DNA of 7,277 nt, taken from NCBI GenBank assembly GCA_020050375.1, contig JAGVKR010000575.1:1-7277 (forward strand). Reading direction: 5' to 3'. The notes under the pieces are model-generated. The model saw only the letters and a list, made by a program, of their open reading frames with translations, searched no databases and was not told the origin of the DNA. The DNA is from Planctomycetales bacterium. Lineage in GTDB: Bacteria; Planctomycetota; Planctomycetia; Planctomycetales; Planctomycetaceae. Position 1 is the stretch's first letter; every line of letters starts with the position of its first letter. Of this stretch, positions 1 through 5,911 are shown one piece after another. A program made the position numbers and the translations under genes.

Positions 1-480
1 ACCGGGGAGCGGGCTGTCGGCAGGCGACAGGAGCGACGAAAAGGCCGAGCCGATGTACGGATACTCGAATCCGGGCGTTTCGCGATGCCCCGTGAGCATG
101 ATGTGGGCCCCTTTGCCGTGATCATCCTCCGCGGTGTTGACGCCACGAATGAGGGCCAGGTGGTGCATCTGCTGCGCGCTGTAGGGCAACAACTCCGAGA
201 TGTGGACGCCGGGGACCGACGTAGGAATCGCCTGGAACGGCCCTCCCGTGTCGGTGTCGGGCTTGGGATCCCAGGTTTCGAGCTGACTGACCCCACCAGA
301 GAGCCAGAAGACGACCACTTGCTTCTGGGCCGACGCCAGCTCGCGTGCGGCGTGGGCCGTCGTCATCCCACCGAAGCTCATCGCGCCGAGAGCGCCGGCC
401 GCGCCTTGCAGAAACGAGCGGCGGGAGACGTGTTCAGCGGTCTGACAGGCATAGCGGCATCGCATGGGAATGCTCCACAT
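1..480 (-). CDS. DUF1501 family protein with Tat signal, N-terminal part (runs off left edge)
   Basis: The reverse strand stays open from an ATG at 480 to the window edge, giving 160 codons with no stop. Residues 19-24 read SRRSFL and are followed by a small-residue hydrophobic stretch (about 25-44, ending near AHAA). This is a twin-arginine export signal, so the protein is probably exported folded. After it come the features of DUF1501, a family related to the alkaline phosphatase/sulfatase fold: a VVVFWLSGG strand (55-63), SQLETWDPKP (65-74), and DDHGKGAH (119-126) followed by a TGH motif (130-132). The family is abundant in planctomycetes and its substrate is unknown. The gene starts 41 bases after the PSCyt2/PSD1 gene, the usual partner order, so the two are probably cotranscribed. 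An alternative start at 465 has a better Shine-Dalgarno (GGAG, 7-base spacing). I keep 480 because family members often begin with a short M-x-S/T-I lead. The family call is firm, the exact start less so. Confidence 0.92.
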   Translation of the reverse strand, partial: MWSIPMRCRYACQTAEHVSRRSFLQGAAGALGAMSFGGMTTAHAARELASAQKQVVVFWLSGGVSQLETWDPKPDTDTGGPFQAIPTSVPGVHISELLPYSAQQMHHLALIRGVNTAEDDHGKGAHIMLTGHRETPGFEYPYIGSAFSSLLSPADSPLPG

Positions 481-521
481 GTCGTACACCCCACCCGCAA
501 CAACGGGTCGGGCAGGATCGA

Positions 522-2219
522 TCAGTGATTGAACCGAAATTCGCTGGACGAAATCATGGCCCAAATCAATTCGCGAATGGCAGCCTCGCGGGCCTCTCCC
601 GTCTGGCCAACCAGATAAGTCTGCACGTCCTGCACGTCGTCGGGTGTCGGGAGCCGCGTCAACGTGCTGAGGTGCAGCTCTTCGGCGATGGCCGCCGGAT
701 TGTCTTCCGAAAGCTTGAGCAGCCGGTCGGTCAGGTTGCCGTTCTTGCGCTGCAGGAAACTCCCGATCGCCGGATCATTGGCCAGGAACAACACCTGATT
801 GGCCGTCGATTCGAATCCCGTCTGCGGAACCCCCGGGTCGCCACCGAACAATTGCGTGAACCGTTGCTCGTGGCCGACCAGAGCGGCGTGCAGCGACTCT
901 TCGGTCAGCTTGTCGCCCAGCGCGGCGCGCTGCACGTCGGTCTCGCCGGTCGCCTGCATCACCCCCCAGGCGAACTGGGCTGGCGAAAGTGCCTTGAGCT
1001 GCGCAACGGCGAACTGCTCGTCCTTAGGTTCAGGTGCATCGGGCGCAGCCATTCTCCGACTGGAGCGCTGGTAAGTCTGGCTGAGGACGATCTCGCGAAT
1101 CATCGAATTCAAATCGAAATTTCGCGCGGCGATCTCTTCGGTCAGCAGAGCGAGCAGCAGCGGATGCGAGGGAGGATTGTCGGAGTGATCGAGATCGACC
1201 GGATGGACGATCCCGCGCCCGAGAAGCAGCGCCCACAGGCGATTGGCGGTCGTCCGGCAGAAACGGCGATTGTCGGTCGAGGCGACCCATTCGGCGAATT
1301 TGACCCGCCGGCTGAAGCGCGGCACGGGACGAACGGTTTTGTCTTTCTCGTCGGGCTTCACGAGATACGCGTCTTCGACTTTGTCGAACTTCGGTTCCGA
1401 GATCGTCAGTCCTTCGAAGAGGCGCATCCCGGCACTCTTTGGGCCTTTCGAGACCTTGTCGCGGATCTCGAACACTGACTCGAACGTCGTTTCACCGTCG
1501 GCCTTCTCGGCGAAAATGACACGCTTCTCCTTGTCGGTCATCACGAAGCTGCGAATGAAGAACGCCGAGATGCCGTAGTAGTGTTGCTGATGGTAGTCGT
1601 CGATCTGCGGATGATTGTGACACTGGGCGCAATCGAGGTTGACCCCCAGAAACAACTTGCCGATGTCGCGCGTGATCTGGTTCACGTCGCCTTCGCGGTC
1701 GAGATAGAATCGGGCCGGGCCCCGGTTCGCCGGGTCGGCGCCGTCAGCCGTCAGCACCTCGCGGACGATCTGATCCCAGGTCTTGCCCTGCGCGAACGAA
1801 TCGCGGAGAAATTTTTCCCATTCAGGGATCGGCACGTTCTTTTGCGGCAGTCGTCGCATCAGAAGCACGTCGAACGTTCGCTGCATGTGTCGAGCGTGTT
1901 CCGGCGTCGCTAGCAGCTTGTCGACGAGTTTTTCCCGCTTGGCGGGTTCGGTGTCAGCGAGAAACGCCCGAGAATCGGCCGTTGTGGGGATCGTCCCGAC
2001 CAGGTCGAGGTAGATCCGCCGCAGGAATTCGTCATCGGTTGCAACCGGGGCTGCAAGCTGGTCGTAACCGGGGGTTTGAAAGGAAATCAACCGGTCGATC
2101 TGGGTGCGCAACGGCTCGGCGGCTGTCGCCAAGTCCCGTTGACCAATCAGCACAACCACTGTCAAAGCGACAAGTTGCGTTGTGCGGAAGGTCGCCGCAC
2201 ACCAGCCGAGTGCCTTCAC
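522..2219 (-). CDS. PSCyt2/PSD1 (DUF1549-DUF1553) exported protein
   Basis: This 565-residue protein begins at a GTG at 2219, chosen because GAGGAG lies 5 bases upstream; a TTG seven codons earlier lacks such a signal. Residues 1-34 look like a Sec signal (hydrophobic TTQLVALTVVVLIG near 13-27, cleavage near ATAA). The DUF1549 domain (PSCyt2) spans roughly 36-225. It has the hallmark FLRRIYLDLVGTIPT (63-77) and a CAQCH motif (197-201) followed by NHP, which resembles a haem-binding CxxCH but is not proven to bind haem in this family. The DUF1553 domain (PSD1) covers about 300-555, with NRLW (326-329), GRGIVHPVD (334-342) and PSHP (350-353), and ends SSSEFRFNH. The usual N-terminal PSCyt1 cytochrome-like domain is absent, so this is the short form. 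The function is unknown. The planctomycete association with the downstream DUF1501 gene suggests a periplasmic role for the pair, often proposed as polysaccharide or sulfated polymer handling, which is inference. Confidence 0.95.
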   Translation of the reverse strand: MKALGWCAATFRTTQLVALTVVVLIGQRDLATAAEPLRTQIDRLISFQTPGYDQLAAPVATDDEFLRRIYLDLVGTIPTTADSRAFLADTEPAKREKLVDKLLATPEHARHMQRTFDVLLMRRLPQKNVPIPEWEKFLRDSFAQGKTWDQIVREVLTADGADPANRGPARFYLDREGDVNQITRDIGKLFLGVNLDCAQCHNHPQIDDYHQQHYYGISAFFIRSFVMTDKEKRVIFAEKADGETTFESVFEIRDKVSKGPKSAGMRLFEGLTISEPKFDKVEDAYLVKPDEKDKTVRPVPRFSRRVKFAEWVASTDNRRFCRTTANRLWALLLGRGIVHPVDLDHSDNPPSHPLLLALLTEEIAARNFDLNSMIREIVLSQTYQRSSRRMAAPDAPEPKDEQFAVAQLKALSPAQFAWGVMQATGETDVQRAALGDKLTEESLHAALVGHEQRFTQLFGGDPGVPQTGFESTANQVLFLANDPAIGSFLQRKNGNLTDRLLKLSEDNPAAIAEELHLSTLTRLPTPDDVQDVQTYLVGQTGEAREAAIRELIWAMISSSEFRFNH

Positions 2220-2224
2220 GCTTG

Positions 2225-2230
2225 CTCCTC
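2225..2230 (-). promoter_or_regulatory. Shine-Dalgarno of the PSCyt2/PSD1 gene
   Basis: On the reverse strand GAGGAG (2230-2225) is followed by CAAGC and then the GTG at 2219. The 5-base spacing and near-complete match to the anti-Shine-Dalgarno decide the start in favour of GTG over the upstream TTG at 2240. Confidence 0.75.
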
Positions 2231-2247
2231 TCGTTAGCAATTAACGA
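2231..2247. repeat. Small inverted repeat directly upstream of the PSCyt2/PSD1 ribosome binding site
   Basis: TCGTTA (2231-2236) and TAACGA (2242-2247) form perfect 6-bp arms around GCAAT. The element touches the Shine-Dalgarno of the leftward gene. It could be an operator half-site pair or a weak leader hairpin. Arms this short also occur by chance, so confidence in a function is low. Confidence 0.3.
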
Positions 2248-2402
2248 ATACGAGCTCCCGAAGAATCGCCCGAAATTCAGGGGGGTTGGGCGATTGGACG
2301 TTCCGGGATGCCGTGCCGTGGCGGGGATCACAAACAGGTAGGAGTCTCTTGATCTATTATTCTGACGGCTCGAAGGTGCGCGGTCAAGTCGAACAGCCAA
2401 TT

Positions 2403-2427
2403 GCACATGCATCAATTGATGGTGTGC
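2403..2427. repeat. Imperfect palindrome between the rhomboid and PSCyt2/PSD1 genes
   Basis: A perfect 12-bp palindrome, CATCAATTGATG (2410-2421), is flanked by GCACA (2403-2407) and TGTGC (2423-2427), which also pair, with one unpaired base more on the left. It begins 12 bases beyond the rhomboid stop in the direction of transcription. There is no T-run after it on the minus strand, so it is not a canonical intrinsic terminator. It could be a protein-binding site or a 3' mRNA stem. Confidence 0.4.
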
Positions 2428-2438
2428 CTTTTCGCGAG

Positions 2439-3326
2439 CTATCGATGCTTATACCGCCGGCTGGCTTCCTTCAGCACTTCGCGCTCGGCATCGGTCAGGC
2501 TCGATTCCCCCTGCGCGCTGATCTTAGCGAGAATCTCGTCAACCCTTCGCTCCAGGTCCGCGGGGTTGGCGCGTTCTTCGGGGGGCTCATACAGCCGGAC
2601 CTTTCGTCCGCGTCGGGTGACACTGGTCGGCACCATCTGCCGGAATCGCGGCCAGCCTGTGCCGGCGAACAAGCGGCTGAACCGCAAGTCGTAGGTCTTG
2701 TACACAAAACCGTACAGCAATCCGCCGAGGTGGGCGGCGTGCGCCACCTGGTCCATCCCCCTCTCGCCGCCAAGCTCGCTCAACACGGGATACAGGTCGA
2801 AAACCACATAGGCCGCCACGAGCCAGCGCAGTTGCACCGGCAACACGAACATGACGATGATTTCCATCGTCGGGTAGTACAGGGCGCAAATCATTGCCAC
2901 CGCCATCACGGCTCCCGAGGCGCCGAGCATGGGGAACGGACGGGCGATCGCGAACCCGAATACGAGGTAACACAGGCCGGCGAAGACGGCCGCCGTGAGA
3001 TACATTTTGAGGAATTCGCGGCCACCATAGATCGGCTCGATCTGCCGGCCGCAGATCCACAGAAAAAACATGTTGCCAAGCAAGTGCCAAAGATTGCGCG
3101 GGTCGTGGCAGAAGGCGTAGGTCAGCAAGCGCCAGACCTCGAACTCGCTCACGACCCGTTGGGGCAGCATCTCCAACTGGCGGGTCAGCCCCTCGCCCAC
3201 GAGCAACTGCAGGACAAAAACGACGACATTGGCCGCGATCAGCCAACTGCACATCGAGGCGGCGCCGCCGAACGGACCGCCGCCGGTCGGGGAACTGCGA
3301 TAGTATTCGCGATCGTGCAAACCCAT
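2439..3326 (-). CDS. Rhomboid family intramembrane serine protease
   Basis: The 295-residue protein cleaves transmembrane substrates within the lipid bilayer if it behaves like its family. It has about six membrane segments (near 28-44, 79-94, 106-126, 131-149, 155-175 and 193-209). The catalytic dyad is visible: Ser137 in GASG (135-138) and His199 in AHLGG (198-202). His81 and Asn85 in HLLGN match the HxxxN oxyanion-hole motif, and WRLLTY precedes them. After the membrane core, a basic linker leads to a helical C-terminal piece (about 258-295) with DEILAKI and SLTDAEREVL. It resembles the DUF6576-type tail seen on planctomycete and Bacteroidota rhomboids. I chose the ATG at 3326 because MGLHDREYYR is the family-typical beginning; a TTG 12 codons upstream is less likely. 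The Shine-Dalgarno is weak. The neighbours give no evident substrate, although the two exported proteins downstream are on the same strand. Confidence 0.93.
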   Translation of the reverse strand: MGLHDREYYRSSPTGGGPFGGAASMCSWLIAANVVVFVLQLLVGEGLTRQLEMLPQRVVSEFEVWRLLTYAFCHDPRNLWHLLGNMFFLWICGRQIEPIYGGREFLKMYLTAAVFAGLCYLVFGFAIARPFPMLGASGAVMAVAMICALYYPTMEIIVMFVLPVQLRWLVAAYVVFDLYPVLSELGGERGMDQVAHAAHLGGLLYGFVYKTYDLRFSRLFAGTGWPRFRQMVPTSVTRRGRKVRLYEPPEERANPADLERRVDEILAKISAQGESSLTDAEREVLKEASRRYKHR

Positions 3327-3447
3327 TTCGCCGATCCGTATGTGCGGAATGCGGGAGATCAAACTTCAGCCGGCCCAGCCCGTCCTCACGGCGAGCCGCC
3401 AGACATCGTAACCGCGTCGATCACACGCTGCCAAGCTGCGGCCATGT

Positions 3448-3477
3448 GGGGCGACTAGCCGTAGAGCAGTTCGCCCC
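3448..3477. repeat. 7-bp hairpin between the coiled-coil gene and the rhomboid gene
   Basis: GGGGCGA (3448-3454) and TCGCCCC (3471-3477) are exact inverted copies around a 16-base loop in which a further CT/AG pair is possible. On the minus strand it lies about 40 bases past the stop of the coiled-coil gene. No T-run follows, so a canonical terminator is not supported. It may still stabilise the 3' end or mark a transcription boundary. Confidence 0.35.
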
Positions 3478-3516
3478 CTGGAAAACGCGCTCCACGGCCG
3501 AATTCGACGACGCATG

Positions 3517-4386
3517 CTATCGGCCGGCAGCGCCAACCGTCGCCTCGGAGGGAACGGGACGCGGGAGGGATTCGGTCAATTGCCGGTTGATTTTCAGCGT
3601 CTCGATGAACTTCTCGCGGGTCTTCTTCAAATCGCGCAGAAGCTGATCGATCCTGACCAGAGCGGCGTTGCGGGCCTCTTCTTCGTCGGCCATCGCCGCG
3701 ATCAAACCTTTGACGTTGACCGGGGGAAGAGTCTTGCCTTCCAACGCGGGGTCGCCGTTGATCTCGGTCAACCGTGCAGCAATCAGCTTCTCGGTCTGCT
3801 CGGTCAATTGCCCCTCGCGTTCCAGCTCCGATTGATTCGTCAACACCGACTGCTCGACGGCGAGAATCTGCTGCTCGAGGGCCGCGAGCCGCGCCTGGTA
3901 CTGATTGGGAATCAACGTTCGGACACGGACCTTGAAGGTTCCCGGAGTGAGGTCTCCCGCATGTTGGAACCAGTTGGGCTTGGCCAGGCAGGTCGTCTCG
4001 GTGAGCTTACCGACGACTTTGAAGTCGCCCACATACCGCGAAGAGCCGTCGGGGTTCAGACCGAAAATGAAGAATACCTGTTCGGGCTGCACGCCATTCG
4101 TCGTTCCCAGGCCCAGTTGCAGCGATCCGTCCCGGTTCAGCCGCGATTCGACTTCGGGCCAGTAACGATCCCAACCGAGCATGGTCCGTGACAGCTCGCT
4201 GAGCTTGTTGTCATACTCGCGGGTTTTGACGACCAGCAGTTCCTGATTCTTGAGGAACGCTTCCTCGTTTTGCTGGGCCTTTTGCATCCAGGCGTTGCGG
4301 ATCGCCAGCGTCTTGGCGGAGAGAAAAATCGCTCCGGCCGCGCCCAGCACGACGAACCACGCGAGGACCTTACCCGAAGTGTGCAT
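3517..4386 (-). CDS. Membrane-anchored coiled-coil protein of unknown function
   Basis: I do not recognise a named family for this 289-residue protein. A single N-terminal membrane segment (about 7-25, WFVVLGAAGAIFLSA core) follows a short MHTSGK start, so the bulk probably lies outside the cytoplasm or at the inner membrane face. Residues 30-68 are helical and charged (likely coiled coil). Residues 75-160 look beta-rich, with GLGTTNGVQPEQVFFIFGL (92-110) and SRYVGDFKVVGKL (116-128). That pattern of G-x-G-V followed by Y-V-G-x-F-x-V recalls small beta-barrel modules of the MreC type, which is only a resemblance. Residues 162-207 and 230-275 are again long, charged helices, and the tail is Pro/Ala-rich. 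The architecture suggests a structural or scaffolding envelope protein. It is first in the leftward series, 190 bases ahead of the rhomboid. The length, absence of internal stops and coherent architecture make it a real gene. Confidence 0.8.
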   Translation of the reverse strand: MHTSGKVLAWFVVLGAAGAIFLSAKTLAIRNAWMQKAQQNEEAFLKNQELLVVKTREYDNKLSELSRTMLGWDRYWPEVESRLNRDGSLQLGLGTTNGVQPEQVFFIFGLNPDGSSRYVGDFKVVGKLTETTCLAKPNWFQHAGDLTPGTFKVRVRTLIPNQYQARLAALEQQILAVEQSVLTNQSELEREGQLTEQTEKLIAARLTEINGDPALEGKTLPPVNVKGLIAAMADEEEARNAALVRIDQLLRDLKKTREKFIETLKINRQLTESLPRPVPSEATVGAAGR

Positions 4387-4458
4387 CAGCAGAATTCCCG
4401 AAAAACCAGTCGGAGCTCACAGCGAGGATTCATCGTTTCATCGACAATTGCAGCGAAT

Positions 4459-4477
4459 CGACGGGAGTCGCCCGTCG
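4459..4477. repeat. 7-bp hairpin in the leader of the coiled-coil gene
   Basis: CGACGGG (4459-4465) and CCCGTCG (4471-4477) pair perfectly around AGTCG. It lies 73 bases upstream of the leftward ATG at 4386 and downstream of the candidate -10 at 4520-4525, so it would be in the 5' untranslated leader if that promoter is used. There is no adjacent T-run on either strand. Confidence 0.4.
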
Positions 4478-4519
4478 CCGGAGCCGGATTTAGCCACTGG
4501 ACCAGCACTGAAGGTGACG

Positions 4520-4545
4520 ATTGTACGGAAAGTGCAGCGTCGCAA
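4520..4545 (-). promoter_or_regulatory. Possible sigma-70 type promoter for the coiled-coil gene
   Basis: On the minus strand TACAAT (4525-4520) is one base from the consensus -10. TTGCGA (4545-4540) could serve as a -35, but the spacer is only 14 bases, shorter than the usual 16-18. It would give a leader of roughly 125 bases before the ATG at 4386. This is a weak call from motif matching only. Confidence 0.22.
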
Positions 4546-4558
4546 GGGGCTTGTACGG
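4521..4558. repeat. Direct repeat TTGTACGG with 30-base period
   Basis: TTGTACGG occurs at 4521-4528 and again at 4551-4558, starts 30 bases apart, close to three helical turns. The left copy overlaps the candidate minus-strand -10 (TACAAT). This is compatible with a pair of regulator binding sites on one face of the helix. No regulator is encoded here to support it. Confidence 0.3.
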
Positions 4559-4773
4559 TCGAATCCGAGCCGACTTTCTCCTGTCTGGTCGCTCAGATGT
4601 GCCTTCATTCTAAGACGCCGGCGCAGCAGGGGTCAAGCAGATTCCGGTGAGGGCTGCAGGCTTCGTCCGAGAGGCATTCTCGAAAATCGGCGTCGCGCGG
4701 CGGGTGAACGGAGATCGGCGGCAGGGGCTTTCGGTTGGGGATGCAATCTTCTACATTGACTTATTGATAGCAG

Positions 4774-4804
4774 AGGTTCAGGGGGCTGACGCCCCCCGCT
4801 CGCC
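4774..4804. repeat. REP-like palindromic element just upstream of hisF
   Basis: GGGGGC (4781-4786), the loop TGAC and GCCCCC (4791-4796) form a 6-bp all-GC hairpin. It is framed by AGGTTCA on the left and CGCTCGCC on the right. From memory, GC stems with a TGACG loop and a GCTCGCC tail look like short extragenic repeats scattered through planctomycete genomes; only the stem itself is seen here. It sits 26 bases before the hisF ATG, where a Shine-Dalgarno would be expected nearby, so it may influence translation or transcription of hisF. Confidence 0.5.
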
Positions 4805-4822
4805 TTGGTGACAAATCCAGCA

Positions 4823-5617
4823 ATGCTTGCCAAACGGATCATTCCCTGTCTCGACGTGCATGGCGGGCGAGTCGTCAAAGGGACGAACTTTCTCAATCTG
4901 CGCGACGCGGGCGACCCGGTGCAGGTCGCCGCGCGATACGAGCAGGAGGGGGCCGATGAGCTGGTTTTTCTCGACATCACCGCCAGCCATGAAGAACGCG
5001 AGATTCTGCTCGACGTGGTTCGCCGCACCGCCGACGTTGTGTTCATGCCGCTGACGGTCGGAGGAGGGATCCGCACGATCGACGACATTCGGACGCTGCT
5101 CAACGCCGGGTGCGACAAGGTTTCGATCAATTCGGCGGCGGCGAAAAACCCCGAGTTCGTCCGGGACGCGGCGCTCCGCTTCGGCAGCCAATGCATCGTC
5201 GTCAACATCGACCCCAAACGCGTGCGGAAGGAGGGGCGCGAATATTGGGAGGTCTTCATCAACGGCGGCCGCGTTTCGACCGGATTGCAGGCCGTGGAAT
5301 GGGCTCGAAGGGTCGAAGAGCTGGGCGCGGGTGAGATCGTGCTGACTTCAATGGACGCCGACGGCACGCGCGACGGCTACGACCTGGAAATCACCCGTGC
5401 GGTAGCCGAGGCAGTGCACATTCCTGTCGTCGCCAGCGGAGGGGCCGGAAGCCCGGAACACCTGTTCCAGGCGCTCACAATGGGCCAGGCCAGCGCCGCG
5501 CTCGCAGCCAGCATCTTTCACTACGGTCAGTATTCGATCCCCGAAACGAAGCGTTATCTCGCCGACCGCGGGGTCCCCGTCAGGCTGAGCGGGTTTGCGG
5601 GTGGCAACAGTGCGTGA
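4823..5617 (+). CDS. hisF: Imidazole glycerol phosphate synthase cyclase subunit HisF
   Basis: HisF is the (beta/alpha)8-barrel subunit that, with the glutaminase HisH, converts PRFAR and ammonia into imidazole glycerol phosphate and AICAR in cytoplasmic histidine synthesis. At 264 residues it is slightly longer than the usual 251-258, through a short Gly/Ala tail. The start [12 protein letters not shown] is the canonical family beginning; the in-frame GTG at 4808 and TTG at 4805 are disfavoured. The two catalytic aspartates are present as Asp11 (CLDV) and Asp130 (NIDPKR), with Lys19 and Arg5. The phosphate-binding loops are seen in VGGGIR (79-84), ASGGAG (204-209) and the ALAASIFH region (226-233). 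No hisH, hisA or other his gene is adjacent, so it is a solitary his gene, and its partner must be encoded elsewhere. The Shine-Dalgarno is poor (GGTG about 12 bases upstream), with a GC hairpin just before it. Confidence 0.98.
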   Translation: MLAKRIIPCLDVHGGRVVKGTNFLNLRDAGDPVQVAARYEQEGADELVFLDITASHEEREILLDVVRRTADVVFMPLTVGGGIRTIDDIRTLLNAGCDKVSINSAAAKNPEFVRDAALRFGSQCIVVNIDPKRVRKEGREYWEVFINGGRVSTGLQAVEWARRVEELGAGEIVLTSMDADGTRDGYDLEITRAVAEAVHIPVVASGGAGSPEHLFQALTMGQASAALAASIFHYGQYSIPETKRYLADRGVPVRLSGFAGGNSA

Positions 5618-5628
5618 ACCGGAACCAA

Positions 5629-5659
5629 GGGACCGGGGAACTGGGACCGGGGACCGGGG
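5629..5659 (+). repeat. G-quadruplex-type ACCGGGG array after hisF
   Basis: Five G-runs (5629-5631, 5635-5638, 5643-5645, 5649-5652, 5656-5659) are separated by ACC, AACT, ACC and ACC. This satisfies the G3+ with 1-7 base loop pattern of an intramolecular G-quadruplex on the plus strand. It starts 12 bases after the hisF stop, so it would be in the hisF mRNA tail. The units are degenerate tandem copies of GGGACC, extending weakly back to about 5618. Confidence 0.6.
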
Positions 5660-5668
5660 TGAGAACGG

Positions 5669-5759
5669 CGGAGACGGAGAGAAACGGAGAGAATGAGAGA
5701 CGGGGAGAACGCTTGCGGCCTCTCTCGGTCTCCCCCACTCTCTGTCTCTCCGTCTTTTT
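5669..5759 (+). terminator. Long GA/CT imperfect inverted repeat with T-run, candidate terminator of hisF
   Basis: A purine-rich left arm (about 5669-5709, repeated ACGGAGAGA-like units) is followed by a short turn near 5710-5718. A pyrimidine-rich right arm (about 5719-5754) ends TCTCTCCGTC and is followed by five T residues (5755-5759). The outer part GACGGAGAGA (5673-5682) pairs exactly with TCTCTCCGTC (5745-5754); the inner part pairs with mismatches. In RNA this is a long stem followed by a U-run, as expected of an intrinsic terminator, placed between hisF and the next gene. The stem is far longer than typical, so another function or a degenerate repeat is also possible. Confidence 0.5.
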
Positions 5760-5900
5760 CAGTCCTTTGTCCGTTCCTACGTGCTCCGAATCTGAAACGC
5801 CCGGCCACTGGCCTATCAATCGGTCAAAAACCGCATATCATAGAGTCTGCGGCCGTTGAATCGGCTCGCCTGTCGATTTGGTTTCCGTGTCTGATTGTTC

Positions 5901-5904
5901 GGAG
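5901..5904 (+). promoter_or_regulatory. Shine-Dalgarno of the pilT-like gene
   Basis: GGAG at 5901-5904 is 7 bases before the ATG at 5912. It fixes the start there rather than at the in-frame ATG at 5693, which would drag in 73 low-complexity residues encoded by the intergenic inverted repeat. Confidence 0.7.
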
Positions 5905-5911
5905 TCTTCCG

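Larger units (their letters stand above)
4387..4822. other. Divergent intergenic region between the coiled-coil gene and hisF
   Basis: This 436-base stretch separates a leftward from a rightward gene and must contain promoters for both. I see no convincing protein in any frame; the open frames crossing it are continuations of frames lying on the opposite strand of real genes. It holds a 7-bp hairpin (4459-4477), paired TTGTACGG repeats (4521 and 4551), a possible minus-strand -10, a locally AT-rich patch (about 4741-4770) and a REP-like palindrome (4781-4796). No clear sigma-70 promoter for hisF could be assigned. Confidence 0.7.

Noticed and set aside
345..1478. Plus-strand open frame of 377 codons
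   Set aside because: Antisense to the PSCyt2/PSD1 and DUF1501 genes, both of which show conserved family motifs.
2286..3458. Long plus-strand open frame of 390 codons
   Set aside because: It lies antisense over the rhomboid gene, whose membrane segments and catalytic motifs are unmistakable. The plus-strand product is Arg/His/Gln-rich without a fold signature, as expected from a GC-rich complementary frame.
4756..4784. TTGACT as -35 of a hisF promoter
   Set aside because: The matching -10 position at 16-18 base spacing falls in CAGGGG-type sequence, so the hexamer alone is not enough.
4633..5367. Minus-strand open frame of 244 codons reaching into the divergent region
   Set aside because: Mostly antisense to hisF and Ser/Arg/Pro-rich with no recognisable motif; the intergenic part is simply its continuation.
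5618..5760. CRISPR array or tandem-repeat protein locus
   Set aside because: The repeats are short, degenerate and contiguous, without regular spacers or adjacent cas genes.
5813..5841. TATCAT at 5836-5841 as a pilT -10 box
   Set aside because: No acceptable -35 at 16-18 bases upstream; the nearby CGGT/ACCG repeat (5821-5833) has only 4-bp arms.
5693..5911. Upstream in-frame ATG that would extend the PilT-like protein by 73 residues
   Set aside because: The extension translates the GA/CT inverted repeat and intergenic sequence, has no family similarity, and the ATG at 5912 has a well-placed GGAG.
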